From Deroplatys truncata (lineage: Eukaryota > Arthropoda > Insecta > Mantodea > Mantidae), in the NCBI GenBank assembly GCA_030765065.1, contig CM060989.1:39547501-39611500 (forward strand): 64,000 nucleotides of DNA, read 5' to 3'. The notes under the pieces were generated by a model. The model did not search any database, was not told the DNA's origin, and saw nothing but the letters and a program-made list of their open reading frames with translations. Of the stretch, positions 47,777 through 59,908 are shown piece by piece (positions within the stretch are counted from its first letter, which is position 1; the number at the start of each line of letters is the position of its first letter). Position numbers and translations under genes: made by a program.

Positions 47777-48456
47777 GTTTGAGATGCCAGAAAAGTAAAA
47801 CGTTAAGAGGCTAGTGCACACATCTCTGAGCAGTTTGTTGTAAAATAAGCGGAAAGGATGGTAGTTACCAAGAGTGATGTTTCAGATCTCATTCACGTAG
47901 CATGGCAGCACTATCGTGCATAGGATACAAAATGGTGGAAGTCCATAGAAGTCACTCCACTACTTAACAACAGAGCAGAATACGTCATACGCAACGTGTT
48001 ATGAGAATTGTTAGACAGTACCCTAAGATGTTTCCGTTCATATTCAGTGAAAGCATGCTCTGACAGCGTAATTATGAAGCTCATCTCTAGTTTACCTTCA
48101 GGATGTGTGAGGGGCAGGAAGCGGTCGATCAAAAGTAAATCAATGGATGTTCATGGCCAAAGCCACATTTCATGTGAGTGGCCGAGTCAACAAACATAAC
48201 TACATTATTTGGGAAACCCAGAACTCTCACGCTTCATACGACATTTTACATACCATAAGAGTGCGCCGTTGTGCCATGACCACCATTTTGTCTCCTATGC
48301 ACAACAGCGCTACCATGTCATACGGATGAAGACTGAAACATCACTCGCTGTTAACTCCCATCCTTTCTGCTTATATTATAGCAAACTGCTCAGAGATGTG
48401 TGCATTATCCTCTAATATACAACGTTTTTTTTCTTTCTTTTCCTGACTTCTCAAAC
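47777..48456. mobile_element. Non-autonomous DNA element with terminal inverted repeats of about 200 bp
   Basis: The left arm GTTTGAGATGCCAGAAAAG...GCACACATCTCTGAGCAGTT is mirrored on the right, which in complement reads GTTTGAGAAGTCAGGAAAAG...GCACACATCTCTGAGCAGTT. Similarity continues inward to the GTGCATAGGA-ACAAAATGGTGG block. No transposase block was found between the arms and no target duplication is certain. Confidence 0.65.
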
Positions 48457-48896
48457 ATTTCTATATATTGCGATACAAGTGCAGTAAATGCATCATTGAA
48501 GAACGAGAGAGAGAGTTTTAAAATCCGTGATGAAGTTGAGATTCTCCAATGTACTTAACGGATATTTAGCGTATACTGTTTTCTCGACGATATGGAACAA
48601 TGTAAATACTACTTGCACGAAAATAAAATTAATTACTGCCAAGTGTTGAACATGGTGGTTCCAATAGCATGGCTACCAATATTAACCTTAGTGGCAAAGT
48701 GACGACCGATTTGTTCCGGTTGACCATGAAAAACATCAACTTGCAGCTCATGTTTAGTTGCGCTATGATTTAAATTTTAAGTAAATATTAGCACATAAAA
48801 ACAAGCTAAGATCCAGGTAAGATTTAAATGGTAAAATTTAGCTATGAAATATGATATTTCATAGTATATATACCTAAAGCTATTGTTATGCATATA
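48457..48896. other. Intergenic, nothing recognised
   Basis: AT-rich sequence between the long-arm element and the mariner. No gene or repeat supported. Confidence 0.6.
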
Positions 48897-50182
48897 CGAG
48901 GGCAGTCCCAAAAGTACCCGACCTGACGTATATATAGCGGTTGTTGTTTCAAACAAATGACTATGGTAGAAAATACCACCCTTATAAACTTAAGTTTGGA
49001 GATAGACGATGCTACGTTATTTAGTAATTGTTTGGCAGCCATTAATAGTGAACTCTCTCAGTGAATTTGTAAACATGGATAAAACTGGCCATCGTTATGT
49101 GATACTATACTTTCATTTGAAAGGTCTTAGTCTAACTAATATTAAAGCTGAGCTAGATTCTACTCTGGGGGAATCTGCTCCTTCGTTTACAACAGTAAAA
49201 TATTGAGTGGCAGAGTTTAAGCGAGGCCATACGAGCTGCCAAGACGAACATCGCAGTGGTCGACCAAATGAGGTGACCACGCTAGAAATTGTGAAGAAAA
49301 CCTACAAAATGGTATTGGATGACCGTCGACTGAAAGTGCACGAGCTAGCTGACATCGTATGCATTTCAAAAAGTGGTACATCGCACACTACCTGAAAATT
49401 TTGACATGAGAAAGCTGTGCGCAAGATGGGTGCCGTGTTTACTCACAATGGAACAAAAGCAGCGTCGTGAGGATGTTTCAGTCGAGTGTTTGGCGATGGT
49501 TCACTGCAATAAAACCTAGTTGTTTGTCGATTCATAACCATGGATGAAACATGGGTCCATCAATTCACACCTGAGACGAAGGAACAGTCAAAACAGTGGA
49601 TTGAAAGGGGAGAATCGGTTCCAAAGATGGCGAAGACAGTTCCATCTGCAGGCAAAGTCATGGCGTCAGTTTTTTGGGATGCGCGTAGGATAATTTTCAT
49701 TGATTATCTTTAAAAAGGAAAAACAAAGGCGAGTATTATGCAAACTTATTGCAGCGTTTGAATGATGAAATCAAGCAAAAACGGCCGCACTTAGCGAAAA
49801 AGAAAGTTCTATTTCATCAAGACAATGCACCAGTTCACACATCCATTATCGCCATGGCCAAAATCAATGAGCTAAAGTTCCAGTTGCTTCCTCATGCATC
49901 CTATTCGCCAGACTTAGCCCCCTCTGCTTATTTTGTGTTTCCAAAGTTGAAGAAATGGCTTGGTGGTAAAAGATTTGCCAACAATGAAGAGGTGGAGTTT
50001 GCAGTTGATGGCTATTTTGCAGAACTCGACGGTTCTCACTATAAACAGGGTATCGAAGCTATTGAATATCGCTGGGAAAAGTGTATCGAGCTGAAAGGAG
50101 ACTATGTAGAGAAATAAAGATGTTTTTCCCCAACATTTTTGTGTTTTCTTTGTTAGGTGGGGTACTTCTGGGACAACCCTCG
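48897..50182 (+). mobile_element. Mariner transposon, near full length, inactive
   Basis: Ends CGAGGGCAGTCCCAAAAGTA and, in complement, CGAGGGTTGTCCCAGAAGTA are flanked by TA at 48895-48896 and 50183-50184; the 1286-bp length is standard. The gene starts at 49075 (MDKTGHRYVILYFHLKGLSL) and reads through VAEFKRGHTSCQDEHRSGRP, FITMDETWVHQFTPETKEQS (first catalytic Asp), HQDNAPVHTSII (second) and SYSPDLAPSAYFVFPKLKKW (third), ending at 50115 after KGDYVEK. All three catalytic Asp codons of a DD34D-type transposase are present, but there is a stop at 49204-49206, others near 49393, and frameshifts. Confidence 0.92.
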
Positions 50183-50500
50183 TACATGCAGTAAAATAGA
50201 CAAGATACACAGGCAACTTAGGTTACCAGCATTAAATGCAGGACTTCAACAATTCAACTTCCCGTGCAGCATGAGCGGGAAGTGGATTAAACAAAAAAAT
50301 AAAACCACTTTCGCGAAAAAAAACACTTTATATTTGCAAGAAAAATATTTTTTTTGAGTTTAAAATGTCAAACAACAACCAAAAACAGAATTGACAATCA
50401 TTGGGATGGAAATGGATGGCTGTGATGATATTATGGCGTGGATGTGCATATCAAATAAACAAACGAAGTAAACAAAATAATTTTCCCTTCCTCAGCGGTC
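50183..50500. other. Intergenic, nothing recognised
   Basis: AT-rich sequence right of the mariner with no gene or repeat supported. Confidence 0.6.
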
Positions 50501-50810
50501 GCGTGATCAGCTTGCTGGTTTCTTAACTCAGACACCCTACCTTCGATTTCCAGCTGGGGCGTGGGAATTTTTCTTTAAATAGATTAGTTATCTACCCTCC
50601 GCCGCGTTAGTAAACGGGAACGCGGGAGTAACTGAGCGCGTTTCATTTCACAGTTATAAAGGATTTCTTTTACCCGCGATTTCGCCATCGCGGATATTCG
50701 TGCACTATGCCTGTCTTACACAGAATCAGTTCGATTCCCGGCTGGGCGAGGGAATTTTTCTTTACTTAAAATCATTCCCTACCCTCCGCAGAGTCTGAAA
50801 GTATGAATGT
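50500..50810 (+). mobile_element. Two tandem tRNA-like SINE heads
   Basis: Two similar units follow each other: CGATTTCCAGCTGGGGCGTG...CTACCCTCCGCCG near 50540-50605 and CGATTCCCGGCTGGGCGAGG...CTACCCTCCGCAG near 50731-50791. The second has a B-box-like GTTCGATTCCC. Confidence 0.5.
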
Positions 50811-50937
50811 GAGTGTGTTTTCTAACGAAAATTAGTAAAAGAACCTATCGTCAATGAGTTAGTTGTTTCAAATTCAAAAGCCCCCGATATGACCACAACA
50901 GTAAAGGGGGCTTGCAAATTAAAAAACAAATGGATAA

Positions 50938-51360
50938 AAATCTGATGTGAAACGTTCACATAACTTCTCTACCCTCTATCGTTTATTAGTGGGTATACAA
51001 ATTATTCTTATTCAGGCTATCTACAACATTTTAATCCAAATAAACCTTTGCAGAAATAGCTGTATTACACATTTAGTTATAGATACAAAGACAACAGCGA
51101 TAGTCAAATGTTTAAGAACTGACGTTATATGCTGCCTTAAAATTCCATACTGTTCCTATGCAATCGCGAGAAACAACTTAATGTTGACGGGACTTAAAGG
51201 GAAATGAACAATTCGAATCTTTAATAACGGTTATCTCCGAAATTACTTTTGCCACAAAAAACTTATTTGAAGTAAACTGTGTTTTAAAGAGGTCTACATT
51301 TTCTGTGTAGAACGTTTTCGTGTATCGCTTAACCTTTACTAGTTATACAATAAATTTTGT
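50938..51360 (+). mobile_element. Old forward fragment of the microsatellite-carrying repeat
   Basis: It starts AAATCTGATGTGAAACGTTC, then CTCTACCCTCTATCGTTTAT, and ends near the TACACATTTTCTGTG-type block. The 3' half is missing. Confidence 0.65.
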
Positions 51361-51418
51361 ATAAATTTTGTATTAGGAATACATATTTCTCATTTCATTC
51401 ATCGTCATTAAAGGACGC

Positions 51419-51420
<2 letters not shown>

Positions 51421-51456
<36 letters not shown>
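51421..51456 (+). repeat. (GA)n microsatellite
   Basis: A pure GA run of 18 units just upstream of the intact SINE. Confidence 0.95.
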
Positions 51457-51458
<2 letters not shown>

Positions 51459-51504
51459 AGAAGAAAAGGAACTGGTAGAGATATAACATTTAACCTCTGT
51501 CATA

Positions 51505-52018
51505 CCGAGCGAGGTGGCGCCGTGGTAACGTATGCGACTCTCATTCGGAAGGTTCCGAGTTCGATTCCTTGTGACCGCTCACTCACCATGGGTTTTTCGG
51601 GATTTTCAGGCGAGTGTTAAGAGTGGTTTCTTTCAGGCCCAGAAATTTCCTGTCCCTCCATTTCGTGCCATTTATCCTTCTCTCTGTCGGGTCTATGTCA
51701 GGGTTGGAAGTGTCAGCGATGGTGTTTCAATCCGGCGTGGCAGGGAAAAAGGATGCTCTCTGTGGAACTTTCTCCGTCCCTTCGGCTAGTTGCCGGAGTA
51801 TACGCCCCTTGGACACTGTGTGAGTGACGGGAGATCCCGCCTATCCGAGCGTCTCAATTCGGAAATTGTAGGGACCCTGTCATCGCTGTGCCGTCAAACC
51901 TGGTTCCGGCCAGCCGGTGTCACCTCTCCTCCTCCCTCCCGAGGCAAACCCCTCGTGGGACATAGGTACAATATCACTGGAACAGTGCAGAATTCCCTCC
52001 GATAATCCGAGAAAAAAT
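51505..52018 (+). mobile_element. Full-length tRNA-derived SINE with a perfect 12-bp target duplication
   Basis: It begins CCGAGCGAGGTGGCGCCGTG and has a B box GAGTTCGATTCC near 51557. It is flanked by ACCTCTGTCATA at 51493-51504 and 52019-52030. The body contains GTTTTTCGGGATTTTCAGGC. Its head resembles the head of the element at 57269-57829 (CCGAGCGAGATGGC), but the body differs, so the two may be related subfamilies. Confidence 0.85.
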
Positions 52019-52030
52019 ACCTCTGTCATA

Positions 52031-52594
52031 ATTCCAATTTGCAAATATAATAAAACAAACAATAAAATTATAAAAGCATTGAACCAAAATAGTTGTCTAA
52101 ACTGTCTTATAACCAGAGATAGGACAAATATACTTTGGCTTACAATGTGTGCACGTAGCTACTTTGTATCGACAGAATGGCGAGGGTAAAGATGTGCCAC
52201 CGGTAACCTGGATCTGTAAACAGTAGCGTCAGAGATAGAACTGAACATAAACAGGAGCAACTCTACCATACCAGCAACGCAAGCGAACTACTGACTGGAC
52301 TGAGCAACCCTGGGTCCGTGTATTCAGTACGACGTCACGTGTATTAAGGTAGTGTGATAGTTATGTTGATTCCTCGCTCTACGTATAATTAATATTCGCA
52401 TTTGTATTTCATTTGCACGTATGCGTGACTGTATCCATACCTCTTGAATTATCGAAATACCCATAGTAGTTCCAGGCGGTATTATAAATAAACCCCCACT
52501 ACAAGAAAAGATTGCTAGTAATACACATACGATAAAGAAGGAATATTACTTGTAAAAATAATGAGTATTTGAAAATTCAAACCAATAACAAAAA
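52031..52594. other. Intergenic, nothing recognised
   Basis: AT-rich sequence between the intact SINE and the nested repeat block. No gene supported. Confidence 0.6.
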
Positions 52595-52826
52595 ATCTGA
52601 TGTGTTACACTCACATGACTTTCTCTACTCTTGTACAAACTATTTTTACAAACGCTTATTCTCCATATGCTTCATGTTAATCGAGATATCGAGATGTCAA
52701 TCTTATTGGTAATTTTCTTGTAGATTCAAGGGGAATATGGTAGGTTTTAAGCGATAGACAAATATTTTAACGCTGGTTGCTATGTGGCGCATTCCATTCT
52801 CTTTGCACGTCCAGGACATAAAAAAA

Positions 52827-53716
52827 TCTGATGTGTTACACTCACATGACTTTCTCTACTCTTGTACAATCTATTTTTACAAACGCCTATTCTCCATATG
52901 CTTCATATTAATCGAGATATCGAGATGTCAATCTTATTTGTAATTTTCTTGTAGATGCAAGGGGAATATGGTAGCTTTTAAGCGATAGTCAAATATTTTA
53001 TCGCTGGTTGCTATGTGGGGCATTCCATTCTCTTTGCATGTCCAGAACATAAAAAAATGAATAACGAATTTGAGAAAAAGTATAAGTATTGGAAAATTTA
53101 AGGGAATAACAAGCAATATCTCGCAAACGGTTCACTCAACAAAAGAAATGTATATGACATAACTTGTGTATTTTAACGCGATCTACATTTTTTGTGTAGT
53201 AAAATTTTGTCTATCTCTTATGGTTTACCAGTTATGAAAAAGTCGTTCATAATGAAGAACACTTTTGGAGACATTCCCAGAAAATTCGAGATATACATTT
53301 TATTTGTCATGACAATATCTTAAACATATGATATTTTAATCAAAATCGTTAGAGCCGTTTTTGAGAAAATTAAAATTTTCGAAAAATGTTCCATGTAAAG
53401 GGTAGTCTGGGTTGGGGGGATTTTCTTGAAAACCTTCGTGTCGCATCTCTGGAAGATACTGAACCTAAATACCAAGTTTGGTGCTTATCCGATTGTTCGT
53501 TTTTGAGTTATGCTGTTCACAGACACACACACACACAGACACACACACAGACACACAGACACACACACAGACACACACACGGACATGTTTCTAAAAATGC
53601 TTTTTTTGGATTCAGGAGGTCTCAAAACGTGTATTTCCGGTGAAATCTCGGTATCGAATTTTTGGGTGGAATGCAATACTTCCCCTACTTACTATACGTA
53701 GTAGAGAAAGTAAAAA
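52827..53716 (+). mobile_element. Microsatellite-carrying repeat, complete forward copy nested in the outer copy
   Basis: It runs from TCTGATGTGTTACACTCACA to CGTAGTAGAGAAAGTAAAAA with a (CA)n-type tract at 53520-53580. It is bounded by A-runs on both sides, so a TSD of a few A, or none, cannot be told apart. Confidence 0.8.
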
Positions 53717-54229
53717 TGAATAACGAATTTGAGAAAAAGTATAAGTATTGGAAAATTTAAGGGAAGAACAAGCAATATCTCGAAAACGGTTCACTCAACA
53801 AAAGAAATGTATATGACATAAATTATGTATTTTAACGCGATCTACATTTTTCGTGTAGTAAAATTTTGTCTATCTCTTATGGTTTACCAGTTATGAAAAA
53901 GTCGTTCATAATGAAGAATACTTTTGGAGACATTCCCAGAAAATTCGAGATATACATTTTATTTGCCATGACAATATCTTAAACATATGATATTTTAATC
54001 AAAATCGTTAGAGCCGTTTTTGAGAAAATTAACATTTTCGAAAAATGTTCCATGTAAAGGGTAGTCTGGGGTGGGGGGATTTTCTTGTAAACCTTCGTGT
54101 CGCATCTCTGAAAGATACTGAACCTAAATACCAAGTTTGGTGTTTATCCGACTCTTCGTTTTTGAGTTATGCTGTTCACAGACACACAGACAGACACACA
54201 GACACACACACGGACATGTTTCCAAAAAT

Positions 54230-55976
54230 GCTTTTTACTTTCTCTACTACGTATAGTAAGTAGGGGAAGTATTGTATTCCACCCAAAATTTCGATACCGA
54301 GATTTCACCGGAAATACATGTTTTGAGACTCACTGAATCCTAAAAAAGCATTTTTGGAAACATGTCCGTGTGTGTGTCTGTGTGTCTGTGTGACTGTGAA
54401 CAGCATAACTCAAAAACGAAGAGTCGGATAAACACCAAACTTGGTATTTAGGTTCAGTATTTTCCAGAGATGCGACACGAAGGTTTTCAAGAAAATCCCC
54501 CCACCCCAGACTACCCTTTACCTGGAAAATTTTTCGAAAATTTTAATTTGCTCAAAAATGGCTCTAACGATTTTGATGAAAATATCATATGTTTAAGATA
54601 ATGTCATGAGAAATGAAATGTATATCTCGAATTTTCTGGGAATGTCTCCAAAAGTATTCTTCATTGTGAACGACTTTTACATAACTGGTAAACCATAAGA
54701 GATAGACAAAATTTTACTACACAAAAAATGTAGATCGCGTTAAAATACACAACTTATGTCATATACATTTCTTTTGTTGAGTGAACGGTTTTCGAGATAT
54801 TGCTTGTTATTTCCTTAAATTTTCCAATACTTATACTTTTTCTCAAATTCGTTATTCATTTTTACTTTCTCTACTACGTATAGTAAGTAGGGGAAGTATT
54901 GCATTCCACCCAAAAATTCGATACCGAGATTTCACCGGAAATATATGCTTTGAGACCCACTGAATCCAAAAAAAGCATTTTTGGAAACATGTCCGTGTGT
55001 GTGTCTGTGTGTGTGTGTCTGTGTGTGTGTGTGTCTGTGTGTGTGTCTGTGAACAGCATAACTCAAAAACGAACAGTCGGATAAACACCAAACTTGGTAT
55101 TTAGGTTCAGTATCTTCCAGAGATGCGACACGAAGGTTTTCAAGAAAATCCCCCCACCCCAGACTACCCTTTACATGGAAGATTTTTCGAAAATTTTAAT
55201 TTTCTCAAAAATGGCTCTAACGATTTTGATGAAAATATCATATGTTTAAGATAATGTCATGAGAAATGAAATGTATATCTCGAATTTTCTGGGAATGTCT
55301 CCAAAAGTATTCTTCATTGTGAACGACTTTTGCATAACTGGTAAACTATAAGAGATAGACAAAATTTTACTACACAAAAAATGTAGATCGCGTTTAAATA
55401 CACAACTTATGTCATATACATTTCTTTTGTTGAGTGAACCGTTTTCGAGATATTGCTTGTTATTTCCTTAAATTTTCCAATACTTATACTTTTTCTCAAA
55501 TTCGTTATTCATTTTTTTATGTCCTGGACATGCAAAGAGAATGGAATGCGCCACATAGCAACCAACGTTAAAATATTTGACTATCGCTTAAAATCTAGCA
55601 TATTCCCCTTGCATCTACATGTACATTACCAATAAGATTGACATCTCGATATCTCGATTAACATGAAGCATATGGAGAATAGGCGTTTGTAAAAATAGAT
55701 TGTACAAGAGTAGAGAAAGTCATGTGAGTGTAACACATCAGATTTTTTTTTATATCCTGGACATGCAAAGAGAATGGAATGCGCCACATAGCAACCAGCG
55801 TTAAAATATTTGACTATCGCTTAAAAGCTACGATATTTCCCTTGCATCTACAAGAAAATTACCAATAAGATTGACATCTCGATATCTCGATTAACTTGAA
55901 GCATATGGAGAATAGGCGTTTGTAAAATTAGATTGTACAAGAGTAGGGAAAGTCATGTGAGTGTAACACATCAGAT
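54230..55976 (-). mobile_element. Microsatellite-carrying repeat, reverse copy, itself split
   Basis: It starts ACTTTCTCTACTACGTATAG, stops at the T-run after TTATTC (54858), and resumes at about 55748 with TATATCCTGGACATGCAAAG, ending CACATCAGAT. The splitting insert is the reverse copy at 54859-55742. The site used is the same homopolymer that was hit in the outer forward copy. Confidence 0.8.
54859..55742 (-). mobile_element. Microsatellite-carrying repeat, complete reverse copy nested inside a reverse copy
   Basis: It runs from ACTTTCTCTACTACGTATAG to AGTGTAACACATCAGAT with a TG/TCTG tract near 54993-55050. Confidence 0.8.
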
Positions 55977-55980
55977 TTTT

Positions 55981-56855
55981 ACTTTCTCTACTACGTATAG
56001 TAAGTAGGGGAAGTATTGCATTCCACCCAAAAATTCGATACCGAGATTTCACCGGAAATACATGTTTTGAGACCTCCTGAATCCAAAAAAAACATTTTTG
56101 GAAACATGTCCGTTTGTGTTTCTGTGTGTGTGTCTGTGTGTGTGTGTGTGTGTGTGTCTGTGAACAGCATAACTCAAAAACTAACAGTCGGATAAACACC
56201 AAACTTGGTATTTACGTTCAGTATCTTCCAGAGATGCGACACGAAGATTTTCAAGAAAATCCCCCCACCCCAGACTACCCTTTACATGGAACATTTTTCG
56301 AAAATTTTAATTTTCTCAAAAATGGCTCTAACGATTTTGATGAAAATATCATATGTTTAAGATAATGTCATGAGAAATGAAATGTATATCTCGAAATTTC
56401 TGGGAATGTCTCCAAAAGTATTCTTCATTGTGAACGACTTTTGCATAACTGGTAAACCATAAGAGATAGACAAAATGTTTCTACACAAAAAATGTAGATC
56501 GCGTTAAAATACACAACTTATATCATATACATTTCTTTTGTTGAGTGAACCGTTTTCGAGATACTGCTCGTTATTTCCTTAAATTTTCCAATACTTATAC
56601 TTTTTCTCAAATTCGTTATTCATTTTTTTTATGTCCTGGACATGCAAAGAGAATGGAATGCGCCACATAGCAACCAGCGTTAAAATATTTGACTATCGCT
56701 TAAAAGCTACCATATTCCCCTTGCATCTACATGAATATTACCAATAAGATTGACATCTCGATATCTCGATTAACATGAAACATATGGAGATTAAGCGTTT
56801 GTAAAAATAGTTTGTACAAGAGTAGAGAAAGTCATGTGAGTGTAACACATCAGAT
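55981..56855 (-). mobile_element. Microsatellite-carrying repeat, complete reverse copy
   Basis: It begins in the T-run directly after the previous reverse copy and ends CACATCAGAT, followed by the T-run and the resumed outer copy at 56862. Microsatellite tract near 56122-56160. Confidence 0.8.
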
Positions 56856-57029
56856 TTTTTTGGATTCAGGAGGTCTCAAAACATGTATTTCCGGAGAAAT
56901 CTCGGTATCGAAATTTTGGGTGGAATACAATACTTCCCCTACTTACTATACGTAGTAGAGAAAGTAATATGTCGGAAATGGTTGACGAAAAAAAAAGAAG
57001 AAACAAACAACAAAACACAATGACAAATT

Positions 57030-58000
57030 GTAAGCTTTACCAAGACCTACATTTTTTGTGTAGTAAGATTTTGTCTATGTCTTACGGTTTACGAATTACA
57101 CAAAAGTCATTCAGAATGAAGAGGTATTCACAGATTAAACATTCGCAAAAAATTCAATAAATAAATTTTATTTGTCATGCAAATATCTTGAACATATTAG
57201 TATTTTAATCAAAATCGTTAATAGTCATTTTTGAGAAAAAACAAAAACTACTAACTTTTTTCGTATAAAAGTTTAGAAGTTACGAGTAGGTAGATGAAAG
57301 GGCCTCAAGTAACTGGAGCATAGCACTGTAAGTAGGCCATAAAGAGCCCTTTTTGCTTTCAATGTGATCCCTGGGAGGAAGGTATGAAGGAGAGAGCCGA
57401 AGGACGGCCAGATCCGATCGAAATGATGTGCGCTAGCAATCGTCCCAACAATTCCAACATGGTGCTAATCCTGACGCCGGCTAGCTCTGCCTAAGCCCCG
57501 CACAACCTGGAGGTCCCGTGACAATCGAGACAGTTCCCAGGAAAGGGGCCCCAGCAGTCCCACAAAATGTCAGGGAGAAATTTTCCAGAGAGCAAATTAC
57601 ACCGTCCTGCCGTAACACACCAACCGCCGCTACCTGGTCCTAAACCTTAAATACAGGAAAGAAAATGATGGCGACAGAAATTCGTGGTAGAAGGGGATCA
57701 CCCCGGCATTCGCCTACCGATCCGGGAAACCACTAAAAAAGTCACGGTCAGAGTGACCGGTCCCAGGAATCGAACCCATGACCTCAAGAATGTGAGCCTC
57801 ATACGTTACCGGGGAGCCATCTCGCTCGGTTATAAAGAGTAATTGGGTTGGGGATTTTGTTGAAAATCTTTGTGTAGCATCCTTGGAAGACGTCGAACTT
57901 AAATACCAAGTTTGGTATTTAACAGCATTTTCGTTTTTGAGTTATGCTGCGCGCGCGCGCACACAAACACAAACACACACACACACACACACAGAGGCAA
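57030..58000 (+). mobile_element. Old forward copy of the microsatellite-carrying repeat, split by a SINE
   Basis: The copy reads from about 57050 (CATTTTTTGTGTAGTA) to 57262, then resumes at 57835 (GAGTAATTGGGTTGGGGATT) and ends in a GC/CA microsatellite at 57948-57993. Confidence 0.65.
57269..57829 (-). mobile_element. Long SINE, reverse oriented
   Basis: On the minus strand it begins ACCGAGCGAGATGGCTCCCC and carries a B-box-like GGGTTCGATTCC near 57774. It ends near 57270 (GGCCCTTTCATCTACC). It interrupts the older repeat with a short TATAAA-type duplication at each side. The truncated copies at 38862 and 47150 belong to the same family. Confidence 0.75.
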
Positions 58001-58044
58001 GCGATAGATATCTGCCAATGAAAAGGAAGTCTTGGGTATAACAA

Positions 58045-58273
58045 TGAGAAATAGCTAGCAGAACCAAGAAATAAGGAAGAGGACACGATTAAAGGACGCC
58101 GTGACCACAAGAAGCTACCTAAACTGGAGATGGGTAGGACACAGCGCCCTAATATGTAGATGGACACACAGAGCGATTCTTGGGACCCTAGGATTGGTCA
58201 GAGGAATATCGGCAGGCAGAGAAACCGCTGGGCAGATCTAAGGAGGACCTCCGGCAGCAGGTGGAGCACGAGA

Positions 58274-58290
<17 letters not shown>
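58045..58290 (+). mobile_element. LINE C-terminal fragment
   Basis: A frame reads RKRTRLKDAVTTRSYLNWRW then VGHSALICRWTHRAILG and GRETAGQI, matching the common end of insect LINE reverse transcriptases (W-x-W-x-GH, W-x-x-R). There is one stop. A (GA)n tract follows at 58270-58305. Confidence 0.65.
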
Positions 58291-58305
<15 letters not shown>

Positions 58306-59180
58306 CTTGGTAAAAACTAGAGGACATAGCCAGTAGGACAATAAACTAAGATCACCAAAAATCTAAACTTTTAAAAACAAGAGTTTTTTTGTTTATGGAC
58401 ACTATTTAACTGCTATGCGTTGGGTGTCGTGTGTGTGTGTTAATAATAAATTTGTGTGTAATACATTTTTTATTTTTAATTAATTATGATTTTTTATTTT
58501 TTATTTATGCCTCGGCTGCGTCTGGTAGAGAAGTATCTCTAAATAGGGGTGGTACGGCTGTAGAATAATTTTACATACTTTACACCAATTATAATTGTAA
58601 ATTCTTACTTCTTTATTACTTCTTCACGGCAGTTGCATTATATAATAACAATTTACTGACCTGTATAAGTATGGAGCTGTGAGATGCTCCTAACTACATT
58701 TTTAAAGGTCAACATTTAACTTTTTCGCACTGCACTAAATTCTCATATCTGCATACTCTGAGCTATCACCACTGAACTGCTTGGCTATGCTACCTCTTAG
58801 CGTCCACAGCTTAAAATTTCAAATTTAATCTTCCTAGTTTCTGGTTGGCTAAGCCTACTCTAGCAGAACACCCTTAGTTTGATTTTGATTGCTTTTTGCA
58901 CCCACGTGACTATTTACAAACAGTTTGGATGTTACACCAGTATTTTTCCACCACTTATGGTAACCTTCTTAGCTTTCTAAGTTATTGCTCTCTCTCAAGG
59001 TTACACCTTATTGTTAGCCACCCTTAGCTTTATGACAATAAATAAACATAACAAAATGGCTGTAATATACATTTTATAGTAATTATTGATGCTTATATGC
59101 AGGCTATTATTTTTATATTGCCCAATTAAAATGATATCAGTTAACCGATAAAAAATACTGCCTCATATGGTTCTTAGCGT
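58306..59180. other. Intergenic, nothing recognised
   Basis: AT-rich sequence. No gene or known repeat supported. Confidence 0.6.
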
Positions 59181-59184
59181 CCCA

Positions 59185-59400
59185 TTTATATTGGGCGTGA
59201 AAGACCGAAAACTTTGCTTAGAGGCCTGTTTATCAGGCTTGAGATTGTTTTACGTGCCGTAAATCTACGACGCGGGACTACCGGCTTTACTTCCCTTCCG
59301 AAGGAAGCCATGCTAAGGATTTTTACGCCCCAAAAAAATCCATCGCCCTCCGCCGGGTTTGAACCCGCAATCTCGGGAACTAAAAATAGTTAACCGCGAT
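59185..59400 (-). mobile_element. tRNA-derived SINE with intact B box, reverse oriented
   Basis: On the minus strand the B box GGTTCAAACC lies at 59365-59356, followed by GGCGTAAAAATCCTTAGCAT, GGCTTCCTTCGGAAGGGAAG, TAAAGCCGGTAGTCCC and CCTGATAAACAGGCC. It is the best-preserved body of the family seen also at 9556 and 25525. Confidence 0.75.
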
Positions 59401-59908
59401 TACAAAATCCAGCTCCTTTTCATTTGTAAGAGACCCTTGCACAAAAGGAGTGTATATGAGCTAATTGTGAATGTATAACTGGATACTGTATTGCTGCTAA
59501 ACGTGTACTGCCCTTCCTTATGAGCCTAAGGCCTCCTTGGGACCTTTATTGAAACAAATAAATATCAATGCCAACTTTATTTCCCCAGTTTACCAAAGCA
59601 AATAAAGCGATGCTATATTGAACGTTTTACGACAGTCATTTGTTGTTTGAAAACCTCAAAGAGAAACCATCGTTTTGTTGTAAATTATTAGTGTAATCTA
59701 ATTACTTAAAAATGTCCAGCGTTAAACTGAAATTGCATCATTTCGAGATAAAAGATCTCATCAAGTATATAACTTCTGGCGGAGAAGTTTGATTTGTCAA
59801 CAATATCGAAATTTCAGGATGCTTTCTCCAAGGTTACAAGAATGATCTCCAGTAAACATTTGCATCTGCCGCTGAGATTTAAAGTTCTCGAACCAATTTT
59901 AAACGAAC

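Larger units (their letters stand above)
52595..56967 (+). mobile_element. Outer forward copy of the microsatellite-carrying repeat, expanded by nested insertions
   Basis: The outer copy can be followed in three parts: 52595-52826, 53717-54229 and 56862-56967. The first gap is a complete forward copy in the run CATAAAAAAA. The second gap, in the T-run after AAAAATGC, holds reverse copies. When the parts are joined mentally they match the order of an uninterrupted copy (61730-62609). Confidence 0.8.

Noticed and set aside
52595-56967. CRISPR-like or satellite array because of repeated blocks
   Set aside because: The repeats are about 0.9-kb transposon copies in both orientations, with no regular spacers and no tandem head-to-tail order.
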